Shown here piece by piece: positions 1 to 7,191 of a stretch of DNA of 9,108 bases. Within the stretch, counting starts at the first letter, position 1; each line of letters begins with the position of its first letter. The translations under genes were made by a program, and so were the position numbers. The notes under the pieces were generated by a model. The model searched no databases and had not been told where the DNA came from. It saw only the letters and a list, made by a program, of their open reading frames with translations. Source of the stretch: Candidatus Thiomargarita nelsonii (lineage in GTDB: Bacteria > Pseudomonadota > Gammaproteobacteria > Beggiatoales > Beggiatoaceae); the NCBI GenBank assembly GCA_001640045.1, contig LUTY01000004.1, forward strand, positions 1-9,108, written 5' to 3'.

Positions 1-13
1 TAGGTTGAATAAA

Positions 14-808
14 ATGTTAAAAATTATAATCATTTTATTTATGTGGTGTTCGGTTTCTGAAGCCTCGGAATATTTTATTGTGACCTATAATGTCTGGTTT
101 GATTACTCTACTTCAGAAGAAAGAGTACCAAAATTATTAGATGCAATAGAAAAACCTGATGTTATTGCGTTTCAAGAAGTCAAACGATGGTTTGTTAACG
201 ACTTGAAAAGGGATGGTAGATTTAGAAATTATAATATTGTCATGAAAAATGGATGGAATGATAGTATTCGTGGTGGATTGCTTATCCTAACCAAGAGCAA
301 AATCCTGGAGCAGGCATATTATGACTTGCCATCAACAATGGGCAGAGGGATGTTGTACAGTGTGATAAATATTGATGGAACAAGCGTGTGTATAGCTACA
401 TCGCATTTGGAGAGCATGCCGGAGGATACAAACATCAGGATAAAACAACTAAAAATTATTTTTGAAAAAACCTCAAGTTGTAATAACTTAATCTTGCTTG
501 GAGATTTTAATTTTGGTGATGGTGAGCCAGAAAACGAGGTAATTGATTCAACTTATTTAGATGTTTGGAAAACCTTGAAAGCTGATAAATTAGGTTATAC
601 TTGGGACATTAAGAAAAACAAATTAGCTGAAGAGAATTCTTTCCCATCAGAGGGTAGTCGACGATTAGATAAAATATATGTAAAAGGAAAACATTTGATG
701 CCGGTTGAAATACAAATAATAGGGGATATCCCATTTCAGTCTCCAGCCGGAAAAGTATTATTTCCATCAGATCATTTTGGATTATCAGCTAAGTTTGCAA
801 TCCATTGA
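14..808 (+). CDS. Secreted endonuclease/exonuclease/phosphatase (EEP) superfamily protein
   Basis: A 264-residue metal-dependent phosphodiesterase-fold protein. Residues 1-18 form a short charged then hydrophobic segment like a signal peptide, so the product is probably exported. The EEP landmarks occur in the usual order: TYNVWFD (Asn26), AFQEVK (metal-binding Glu55), ATSHLES (His131), LLGDFNF (Asp164, Asn166), RRLDKIYV and the terminal SDHFGLSAKF (Asp253, His254). The full set suggests an active enzyme. The N-terminal block resembles TDP2-like and sphingomyelinase-like members, but the substrate (DNA, phospholipid or another phosphodiester) cannot be read from sequence. I prefer the ATG at 14 to the in-frame TTG at 5, because it opens directly into the signal peptide and has AGG nine bases upstream. 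The stop lies 29 bases before the next start, so the two genes are probably co-transcribed. The true upstream context lies outside the window. Confidence 0.88.
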   Translation: MLKIIIILFMWCSVSEASEYFIVTYNVWFDYSTSEERVPKLLDAIEKPDVIAFQEVKRWFVNDLKRDGRFRNYNIVMKNGWNDSIRGGLLILTKSKILEQAYYDLPSTMGRGMLYSVINIDGTSVCIATSHLESMPEDTNIRIKQLKIIFEKTSSCNNLILLGDFNFGDGEPENEVIDSTYLDVWKTLKADKLGYTWDIKKNKLAEENSFPSEGSRRLDKIYVKGKHLMPVEIQIIGDIPFQSPAGKVLFPSDHFGLSAKFAIH

Positions 809-837
809 TATACTTCACATCGTCACCATTTGCGCTT

Positions 838-2175
838 ATGAAAAAAGATCCAATCGTAGAAAAAATCCACAAAATCATAGAGAAATACGCTGCCAAGTTC
901 CAGCGTTGGGTGAGGGCTGGCGTTAGGCGATTGATTTGGGGAGAGAAACGTATGAGGTGGAGTTTTGCAGCAATAATTTTTCTTTTTGGAGTCATTACCA
1001 TTGACTTAGAATCATTGAAATGGAGCGTGCTAGGCATATCTCTTTTCTCTATTCCTCTGTTATTACAATTGACAAACTATAAAGAATTGCACATTTTGGC
1101 ATTATGGGGCGGTTTTTTCTTTATTTTTCAGTCGCTTTTGTCTCCGTTCTTGAAAAATATTGATTTCAATGATTTCAAAACACTGCAACCCAACATGCAC
1201 CATATTGTGGATGTAAAAGCCGGAATTCCCTGAATCAATGGAAAACAATTAGTAACGACAGATTCTAAAGGATTCAGAACAACAAGAGATATAGACTACG
1301 AGAATAGTAAAAGTTATCGAATATTTGCAATAGGAGGCTCTACAACGGAGCAGATATACCTAGATGATCGAAATACTTGGACCCATTTGTTGCAAGAGCA
1401 TTTGTCCAAGACAAGCAAACTTGAGGTTATTAATACGGGCGTTTCTGGATTAAGAGCCAAGCATCATTTAGCCACTTTTCAAAAGATTATTGGGCTACAT
1501 CCTGATCTAGTAATATTTCTGGTAGGTATTAATGACTGGAACTGGCATATAAAAGAAGCTTTTTCGGAAGACAACCCAGGCACAAAGATAGCAGCCTACC
1601 GACGAGCTAATTTCTTACTGAAAGAAACCTTGATAGGCAAGTTTTTGGTAAAGTTTTTGGTAGTTGACAAGTCGCTGAACAATACTGCGAAATATGAAGT
1701 GCCTTCGATAAGAGAAGAATATGGAGAATATTACTCTAAACAGCGTGACTCATTAAGTAGGGCTAATGTGTTTTCTTTTCATCCGGAAGATGTTCATCAA
1801 AATTACAAAAAACATCTTTTAGAAATTAGCAATACCTGCCATGAAAATAATATAAAGTGTCTATTTATTACGCAGCCTACTGGTTACCAAAATGACGCCA
1901 ACGAAGAATTCAAGAAAGGATTCTGGATGACGCCGCCAAACGAACCCTATACTTTGGATTTTGAGAGCATGGTCGATATTGCCTTCCTATATAATTCTTT
2001 TTTAGTGAGATTTTCTATGAATAATGATCATTATGCTTGCGACGCAGCGTCAGTGTTAGCCCCAACTTTTGAAAATTTCTACGACGACTGCCATTTTAAT
2101 ACTAAGGGTGCCAAGAACATGAGCATGATTGTTGGTAAGTGTATAGAAGGTTTTCAGACGTCACGTCCAAACTAA
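838..2175 (+). pseudogene. Membrane-anchored SGNH/GDSL hydrolase, interrupted by one in-frame TGA
   Basis: Reading one frame from ATG 838 to TAA 2175 gives 445 codons with a single internal stop, TGA at 1231-1233 (codon 132). Before it are a basic N-terminus and three hydrophobic segments (about residues 42-54, 62-78, 84-103), a membrane anchor. After it the frame continues with SGNH hydrolase blocks: FAIGGSTTE (nucleophile Ser168), NTGVSGL, FLVGINDW (block III, Asn232) and DDCHFNTKGA (Asp416, His419). Such proteins are esterases or acyl-transferring enzymes, often acting on polysaccharides or lipids at the envelope; the substrate is unknown here. TGA could derive from GGA, which would give a Gly after GIP. 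The downstream open part alone (ATG-like TTG at 1387) would lack the catalytic Ser, so a restart is unlikely to give an active enzyme. A sequencing error is the main alternative. TTG 805 overlaps the preceding stop but is a less likely start. Confidence 0.82.
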
Positions 2176-2184
2176 AGTTTGGAC
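2165..2184. terminator. Perfect 9-bp palindrome between convergent genes
   Basis: GTCCAAACT and AGTTTGGAC are perfectly complementary around a central AA (the loop is probably TAAA with an 8-bp stem). The palindrome contains the TAA stop of the SGNH hydrolase frame (2173-2175) and its last three codons, and it sits 7 bases before the end of the convergent AIPR gene. Its position suits a bidirectional terminator, but no T-tract follows on either strand, so a small dispersed palindromic repeat is an equal possibility. Confidence 0.5.
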
Positions 2185-2190
2185 TCCTAT

Positions 2191-3885
2191 TTACCCATGA
2201 AGAAACTCTAACAAGTCACCACGACGAAAAGTAGCCGCCAGACGCTGTAGCGGTATTGTCTGTGTACCATATAACTTTTTAAGTGCTTCTTCAAGTTTGT
2301 CGATGGCTAATGAATAAAAATCCTGAAAAGAATGATCAAGCAGGTTTTTTGCTTGGGTAAAATTTTGATGATCCAGTTGTTCTAAAGAAATATTCAATTT
2401 TTCTAGCAATATTTTTCCTATCAACATGGCTAAAAAATAGTTCGCATAAGGGAGAAAACGAGGTGCATTATCAGTGCCCCGTTTGCGTGAACGATCTACC
2501 TTTCTTAAAATGAATACCGCGATGAGTAGTTGTGCCGCATTCAGTTGCTCATTGAATATGTCATCATAAAATTGACCAAAAAATTGTTCTTCCCGAAAAG
2601 AACGCACAACATGGGGCTTACGTTGCCAAATCGCTAAAATGGCGCGTGCCGCTATTTGCAAGGCTATAGTCGAGGCATCTCCATTCATCCTATCACGTTT
2701 ACGTTGATAGCTATAACCTAAGTCTTTGATGGCTAATTCTAACTTTCGTTGAATCTCATCATTGGCTTTCAATTCGCGTAAGTTAATCGGTGTTTGACTA
2801 TTCGTTGCATAAGTGATATTGCGAATGAGATTATTATCTTCCTCTTTCAATTCATAAAGACGGAGTAACACATAAGTTTCTTCAAACAATCGTATATGCT
2901 CCAAACTATCTAAGGTATTCTTTATCGTCAGACAAGTTTGCCCCCCATTAATGATTTGTCCGTTAGTTATTTGAAGATTCCAATTTTTTTCTTGGAGTCG
3001 GCTATGACGAAATTGATTGCATATCATGGTAATGCCGTTATTGTAAAAATAGAAGTTTTTGCGACTCTCTTCATCAAGCAAACTTTCTCGAATACGTTGA
3101 TTGACCCAATTTTTGTGAAGCCCCAAATAACGGCGCACATTACGTTCTAATAGTCTTTCACCATATTGATCAAATAAGGCTTTGATTTCTGTTACCGGTA
3201 CTTTGCCAATTAATATGCGTTGATAATCAAAGGTTTCATCGTCAATCATCGCCTTTCCCACCAATTGCAAATTTTCTATTTTAATGGGCTTATTTTTTTG
3301 TAACAATTTCACCAATTCATCATGGTTAATATGTAACCATTTAACTTGATTGCCAAAATCTGCGGAATCAAGATATTGTTGTGTGATTTCATGCCAAGAT
3401 AAGCCATTATTACAGAGCATCACTCGTACGGTTGGTAAACAACCATCTCGTATGAGGGCACGTATTTCTTCAATTTTAACTTGTAATTGGGGGTTAAGTG
3501 TCATCAGTTTGTCAGGGTCAAATAATATTTTTATCGTATTAATTAATTTAATGATGGCGTTTTCTGGAAAATGAGACGTACCATCAAGCTTTGATTTATA
3601 TTTACCCTGAAATAGCGTGACCAGAAATTCTCCCTCTTGGGGAGGCTCACAATGTAAGCCATCTATACCAGCATCGTTACCGCCTTCAGTTAAACAGTCT
3701 AAAGCTTCTTCCAATGATAGTTCTAAAACGGTTTGAATGCACAGTAAGACAAAAGCCGCAGATAGAAAAAAATGTTTATCTTTTTCTAGGGTTTTATTGG
3801 TATTAAGTTGTTGTTTTATATTATTTTCATATTGTTGAGCTAATTTTTTAATTCGTTGATCGATAATGCTAATATTGATATTCAT
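2191..3885 (-). CDS. AIPR-family protein with PD-(D/E)XK-like N-terminus, candidate phage defence
   Basis: A 564-residue cytoplasmic protein of the AIPR family (named for abortive-infection phage resistance). The AIPR core is clear: RRYLGLHKNWVN (251-262), NFYFYNNGITMIC (277-289), QIINGGQT (310-317) and NITYATNSQTPI (356-367). The N-terminal part has the layout of a PD-(D/E)XK nuclease: a helix rich in Glu/Asp (59-67), GIDG with Asp75, and a strand ending FQGKYK (Gln93, Lys95), the D...QxK form seen in restriction-type nucleases. Family knowledge points to anti-phage nuclease activity; the trigger and target are not visible. No toxin, methyltransferase or second defence gene adjoins it, so it appears to act alone. 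There are no internal stops and the length fits the family. The ATG at 3885 has only a weak purine-rich leader and no clear Shine-Dalgarno. The inverted-repeat element at 3909-4074 begins 24 bases upstream and may carry its promoter. Confidence 0.85.
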   Translation of the reverse strand: MNINISIIDQRIKKLAQQYENNIKQQLNTNKTLEKDKHFFLSAAFVLLCIQTVLELSLEEALDCLTEGGNDAGIDGLHCEPPQEGEFLVTLFQGKYKSKLDGTSHFPENAIIKLINTIKILFDPDKLMTLNPQLQVKIEEIRALIRDGCLPTVRVMLCNNGLSWHEITQQYLDSADFGNQVKWLHINHDELVKLLQKNKPIKIENLQLVGKAMIDDETFDYQRILIGKVPVTEIKALFDQYGERLLERNVRRYLGLHKNWVNQRIRESLLDEESRKNFYFYNNGITMICNQFRHSRLQEKNWNLQITNGQIINGGQTCLTIKNTLDSLEHIRLFEETYVLLRLYELKEEDNNLIRNITYATNSQTPINLRELKANDEIQRKLELAIKDLGYSYQRKRDRMNGDASTIALQIAARAILAIWQRKPHVVRSFREEQFFGQFYDDIFNEQLNAAQLLIAVFILRKVDRSRKRGTDNAPRFLPYANYFLAMLIGKILLEKLNISLEQLDHQNFTQAKNLLDHSFQDFYSLAIDKLEEALKKLYGTQTIPLQRLAATFRRGDLLEFLHG

Positions 3886-3908
3886 TTTTGACTTTAAGTA
3901 CCTAGTGC

Positions 3909-4074
3909 AGGAGGGCAGACGTTTTCAGACCACCCCTTAGTACAACGGATTTGGGGAATAAACGGATTGGTTGAAAGGAATATTAACCTTTTGGGGTTAG
4001 AATTTTCATCTAAAAATCCGTTTCTTCCCCAAATCCTTTGTACTAGAGGGTGGTCTGGAAATTTCCGCCCTCCT
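3909..4074. mobile_element. MITE-like element of two 60-base inverted arms
   Basis: Positions 3909-3968 and 4015-4074 are inverted copies of each other, matching at 52 of 60 positions without gaps. The outer ends read AGGAGGGC and the inner ends ACGGATT, with a 46-base spacer. No open frame of useful size is present. CCTAGT occurs at 3901-3906 and again at 4072-4077, a possible target duplication, although the second copy overlaps the arm. The structure fits a non-autonomous MITE; the transposase family that would move it cannot be named from here. It separates the AIPR start from a gene remnant and may supply a promoter, or fold as RNA if transcribed. Confidence 0.75.
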
Positions 4075-4076
4075 AG

Positions 4077-4283
4077 TTATTTTTGGTCTGTAGACACTGC
4101 TTGTGTATAAGTGACGACAGTAAACTGTGATACATCTGTCGTTCCTTGCATTTCCACTGCAAGCGTTTGTGTCTCATCAACGAGAGTGACAAGGTTGTCG
4201 GTTTTCTTGGGACATCCGGTGTATGCTTTAGGCATCTTACTGCTAGCACGGGTATCGGTAGCTTTTTGAGTACACGTTTGCCA
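4077..4283 (-). pseudogene. C-terminal remnant of an unidentified gene
   Basis: This minus-strand frame runs 68 codons from just after a stop to TAA at 4077-4079 and has protein-like composition, including TDNLVTLVDETQTLAVEMQG and VSQFTVVTYTQAVSTDQK. The alternating hydrophobic and Thr/Val/Gln pattern suggests beta-strands of a larger protein. There is no good start codon except an internal ATG leaving 52 codons. The region upstream is open in a different frame (to about 4456, with SGNTNNQRVNGK), which may be its 5' part after a frameshift. The stop lies three bases from the end of the MITE, so that insertion may have trimmed the 3' end. I do not recognise the family. Confidence 0.4.
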
Positions 4284-4474
4284 TTAACACGTTGGTTATT
4301 TGTGTTACCGCTCATCATGGTTTCAGCCATCATTTTGACACAATTTTTTCTACCTATGCTGATATCAAGCATGATAATTCCATTGGGAGTGCTGATGGGA
4401 AACGGAGTTTGGGAACGATAAAAAAAGGTTGTAGGGTACAAAAACACGTTGCCCACCAGAACATCCGACTAACT
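4284..4474. other. Stretch without a convincing gene
   Basis: Short open frames exist on both strands (plus-strand hydrophobic peptide 4146-4421, plus-strand His-rich peptide 4292-4498, minus-strand 4073-4456), but none has a start with a ribosome binding site or a recognisable motif. The minus-strand frame may be the shifted 5' half of the remnant at 4077-4283. Otherwise I see nothing here. Confidence 0.4.
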
Positions 4475-4513
4475 AAGACCTACGGTTTTTTTTGCTAAAA
4501 CCCCGCAGGTCTT
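4475..4513. terminator. Imperfect hairpin downstream of the lectin gene
   Basis: AAGACCT (4475-4481) pairs with AGGTCTT (4507-4513). After one A-C mismatch, CGG (4483-4485) pairs with CCG (4503-4505), and TTTT can pair with AAAA (4497-4500) past a two-base bulge. It begins 18 bases beyond the lectin stop on the minus strand, the position of a terminator. A T-run (TTTT) follows only on the plus strand, so its direction of action is uncertain and a palindromic repeat is possible. Confidence 0.5.
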
Positions 4514-4530
4514 TTGAGCCTTTCAAAGCC

Positions 4531-5868
4531 TTATTGAATGTTTGTCCATGTACAACACTTAAACTTCAAATCATTTAATGCGGTATTATCTCCATTAACT
4601 TGCTGAGGTTCAATCCGAGCTTGGAATCCACAAATAGCCTCGCCTTGTGGACAAGAAGTCAAGTCACTCCAATCTCCCCATTCCTCTCCATTATCTGATT
4701 CCAAAATCTGGCTGGAGTCTTCACTGCACCCAAATTTCACGTCATTAGCGGAAGTATCGTCGTCACTCCCTTTGTCTGCTTCCACTCTGATAGCATAGGA
4801 AACCATAAATTCATTTTCAGGACAAGATATCCAATCTCCCCATTCTGCCCAACCGGGGGCATCAGACTCTCCTAATTCAGAAGTTTTATCACCCGCTGCA
4901 CACCGTAATTGGATATTATTTAAAGCCGTGTCATCCCCAAAGTGGGTTACCGAGGAATCAACAAGCAATCTAAAAGCCCTCGCATAGGTATTTGGAGGAC
5001 AAATAAATTTTTCCCCCCATTCTCCCCGAGTATTTCCACTACTGACAGTTGCATGAATCCAGCTATCTTTTAGTTTACTGTCTGGAACCAGTTCCGATGG
5101 TGGTATCGTATCTATGATAGGATTAAAGCTATCTCGGTACGTCCACGATAAAATGTCGTGATTGCCAAAAGCACCGCCAGTCGCCGCAGTAAAGCCAACA
5201 AACGCTTGGGTGCCACCAAGGATTTCTGTCAGGTTGAGTGATTGCGTCAATAAAGCTTTATCGGGACGCTTATTGTTCTGAAAATTGATACGCACTTCCA
5301 ATTGACTGCCATCGTAATCTACCCATACGTACCAAATGTGACCCTCTTTAAAGGAGGGAATAATGTTTGCCACCGTCCCTTCAAGAAGGCCTCGAGTGTT
5401 GATACCGACATGGTTATCGTCAGTATCCCCTGCCCACTCTCCTGTGTTCCAAGTGTCAAATTCCACTCCGATGCTCTGCCCTAACTCATCGGAACCCAAA
5501 TAACCTAGACCATAGAAGTTTTTTCCTATGTACTCGGCTTTGACAGACTGCACCACAAAAACCAGCCCTTCAGCACCTTCGTGTGTTGGCTCAGTGATTT
5601 GAAAGGCGAATACCGTACTAAAACTAGCGGTATTGACCTTGTCCTTGGTAAAGGCACTTCCCGTCTGTTCGGGTTTTGCCGGGGTTAAGCGTAGCACAAC
5701 TCTTTCGTTTGTTAGCGTGCTCGCACTTCCGTTTAATTGAAGAGATGATAAATCTATCTCCTCACTATTGGCACCGAACGGAAAAATCATCAATGTTCCC
5801 GCCATCAACCAAGGCGCAAGACGGTTTCGCCACGGGGGTAAGTGAGGATGTCTTTTGAGTTTCATCAT
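4531..5868 (-). CDS. Secreted L-type lectin domain fused to a VMO-I-like domain
   Basis: A 445-residue exported protein. Residues 1-35 are a basic then hydrophobic signal sequence with likely cleavage after GANS. Residues about 36-247 are a legume/L-type (ConA-like) lectin domain: SFSTVFAF, EGLVFVVQ, then GVEFDTWN (Glu136, Asp138) and DTDDNHVGIN (Asp148, Asn152, His153), which match the Ca/Mn-binding loop, then VWVDYDG and AFVGFTAATGG. After a Pro/Ser-rich linker (249-268) come three repeats of W-G-x-W...C...DDTALN-x-I-x-L-x-C form (about 282-323, 340-381, 394-438), the pattern of vitelline membrane outer layer protein I, a beta-prism fold. All eight cysteines lie in this half. Both domains point to glycan binding outside the cell, in adhesion, extracellular matrix or capture of glycans; the ligand is unknown. 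The start is supported by AGGAG ten bases upstream. The IS607 element lies just upstream and may separate it from its original promoter. Confidence 0.85.
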   Translation of the reverse strand: MMKLKRHPHLPPWRNRLAPWLMAGTLMIFPFGANSEEIDLSSLQLNGSASTLTNERVVLRLTPAKPEQTGSAFTKDKVNTASFSTVFAFQITEPTHEGAEGLVFVVQSVKAEYIGKNFYGLGYLGSDELGQSIGVEFDTWNTGEWAGDTDDNHVGINTRGLLEGTVANIIPSFKEGHIWYVWVDYDGSQLEVRINFQNNKRPDKALLTQSLNLTEILGGTQAFVGFTAATGGAFGNHDILSWTYRDSFNPIIDTIPPSELVPDSKLKDSWIHATVSSGNTRGEWGEKFICPPNTYARAFRLLVDSSVTHFGDDTALNNIQLRCAAGDKTSELGESDAPGWAEWGDWISCPENEFMVSYAIRVEADKGSDDDTSANDVKFGCSEDSSQILESDNGEEWGDWSDLTSCPQGEAICGFQARIEPQQVNGDNTALNDLKFKCCTWTNIQ

Positions 5869-5870
5869 AA

Positions 5871-5951
5871 TTATTTATCTCCTATCAAGTGTTTTAAGTT
5901 TTCTACGTTTGACAAGTTGGTTAAGGTTTGATACCCGCTCCGCTTATTTTT
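5871..5951 (-). other. Short open frame ending two bases before the lectin gene, possible gene tail or leader
   Basis: A 26-codon open stretch on the minus strand (includes RSGYQTLTNLSNVENLKHL) ends in TAA two bases before the lectin ATG. It has no ATG. Its composition is protein-like, so it could be the tail of an upstream gene cut off by the IS607 insertion, or a leader coupled to the lectin gene. It could equally be chance. Confidence 0.25.
5879..5883 (-). promoter_or_regulatory. Shine-Dalgarno of the lectin/VMO-I gene
   Basis: On the minus strand AGGAG lies ten bases before the first of two adjacent ATG codons (5868 and 5865). The spacing favours the first ATG. Confidence 0.65.
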
Positions 5952-5973
5952 CTATCACAATAAATCCTTTCTC

Positions 5974-7191
5974 TTACTTAAAAACGCCAAAACCACAAAA
6001 ATCAGCCTTGGTTATGTCTAAGGGGTAAGCTCCCATGGGTGACAAACCATCTATCACCTTTGTTAAAAACCGAATCAAAATATTTCTTGCACCATGTATA
6101 TCTCGGTTTACCCTCTTGCCTTGGAAAAGAATTGAAGCTTTCCCGCCAAGGTTTTTTAGAATAGAACCATCCCACAAGGTTTTAGAAGTATATGATTCAT
6201 TTACATCTACTATAGTCTTGCCATATTTTACCGCCATCCACTTCAAGGTTTGTTTAAACTTGTAGTGAGCTAATCCAAGCATTCCTCTGACAGTTTGGCG
6301 TCTTAAAAATCGTTTACGTGTCTCATCACGCCTTGAAACCATTTGTTTGGTTTCAAAGGTGGGCAATAAAATCACATCATGATTTGAAACCAAATCATAA
6401 GCCACACGCCTGTGTAAATCAGCTACCAGGTTTTGTTGTCTCGCTCGAACCTTATGAATTCTTCGGTTGATATTTTTTAACCTATCTTTAACCCATTGTT
6501 TAGATTTCTCTTCACAATGAAGCTTGTCGCGTGCAGATAAAAGGCCATCAAGTTCCAACATGAGTGGTACTAGCCGATCATTAACAAAACTCTCACCATA
6601 ACTAACCGCATCAGTTCCACTAAAAGCCGTTTGAAACGTTCTAACACCAGGGTCAAGAGCTACAATGGATAAAGCTTCACTTTTGGTTGGCTCTATTGAC
6701 TGATTTAAATTAACACTGGCAAACCATTGACCATTCGTGTAAGTCACGATAACCGTTTTGCCTATCGCTTCAGATGGAACATCCTCTGTCCATTTACAAC
6801 CCTTTAATATTCTAGGAAATATCTGCTTATTTGCTGAGAATCTAGGAACCACAAAATATTGCCCCGGCGCATTTCTTGACATAAAAGACATGGAAGCATT
6901 TTCACCTTTGACCCTTTTTTTAATCACCGCAGTACGTGTATCACACGCTTTACGGTAGGCTGATTGAATCAGGTTGCTGTTGTAGGTTATGTCATGTTCT
7001 TCACATTCCAATTTGCACCAATCGCAAATCTGGGTTCTGAATTCACTGGATGGCTTACGTCCTTTCCTCATGAATTCAATAGTTAAATTGTAAGCCCGAC
7101 GATAAAGATTCAAAGAAGCAAACCATAGATATTCATTTTCAGGGTAAATTCTAATCTTCTTGGTTGTTGGGATAGACTCGTCTTCTTCCAC
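5974..7191 (-). CDS. tnpB: TnpB, RNA-guided nuclease of the IS607 element
   Basis: About 405 residues from GTG 7191, the usual size for TnpB, which uses an RNA from the element's 3' end to cut DNA and keep the element at its donor site. The opening is TTKKIRIYPENEYLWF. The RuvC-like triad is present: IVALDPGVRTF (Asp180), LLPTFETKQM (Glu280) and NRDIHGARNIL (Asp364). The zinc-finger region is abnormal: YTSKTLWDG has Leu339 where family members have Cys (TSKTC), and the second Cys pair is absent, as in the related subfamily that keeps an LGG segment instead. The long helical part with REARQQ-type basic residues (KVRARQQNL) is typical. The frame is open 158 codons further upstream (to 7665) because it runs out of phase through tnpA; those residues are not TnpB-like, so I start at GTG. 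Activity is uncertain because of the Cys loss. Confidence 0.8.
   Translation of the reverse strand: MEEDESIPTTKKIRIYPENEYLWFASLNLYRRAYNLTIEFMRKGRKPSSEFRTQICDWCKLECEEHDITYNSNLIQSAYRKACDTRTAVIKKRVKGENASMSFMSRNAPGQYFVVPRFSANKQIFPRILKGCKWTEDVPSEAIGKTVIVTYTNGQWFASVNLNQSIEPTKSEALSIVALDPGVRTFQTAFSGTDAVSYGESFVNDRLVPLMLELDGLLSARDKLHCEEKSKQWVKDRLKNINRRIHKVRARQQNLVADLHRRVAYDLVSNHDVILLPTFETKQMVSRRDETRKRFLRRQTVRGMLGLAHYKFKQTLKWMAVKYGKTIVDVNESYTSKTLWDGSILKNLGGKASILFQGKRVNRDIHGARNILIRFLTKVIDGLSPMGAYPLDITKADFCGFGVFK

Noticed and set aside
902..932. GC-richer near-repeat (GCGTTGGG and GCGTTAGG) within the hydrolase N-terminus
   Set aside because: The similarity is short and the frame reads through it as a plausible basic segment, so a separate repeat element is not supported.
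789..1037. Minus-strand 82-codon open frame
   Set aside because: It lies opposite the start of the SGNH hydrolase gene, has no known motif, and the plus strand codes for clear membrane segments in the same operon.
1231..1233. TGA read as selenocysteine or as a sense codon
   Set aside because: No hairpin of selenocysteine type was evident after it, the family has no Cys/Sec role at this place, and TGA ends the EEP gene nearby.
2938..3574. Plus-strand open frames opposite the AIPR gene
   Set aside because: They are antisense to the conserved AIPR motifs and lack ribosome binding sites or family features.
4146..4421. Plus-strand 91-codon hydrophobic peptide (possible toxin or holin-like)
   Set aside because: It is antisense to the better supported minus-strand remnant at 4077-4283, has no ribosome binding site, and its hydrophobicity may come from base composition.
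5302..5858. Plus-strand open frames opposite the lectin gene
   Set aside because: Shadow frames; the minus strand encodes the signal peptide and lectin motifs throughout.
6035..6958. Plus-strand open frames opposite tnpB
   Set aside because: Antisense to conserved RuvC motifs and without features of their own.
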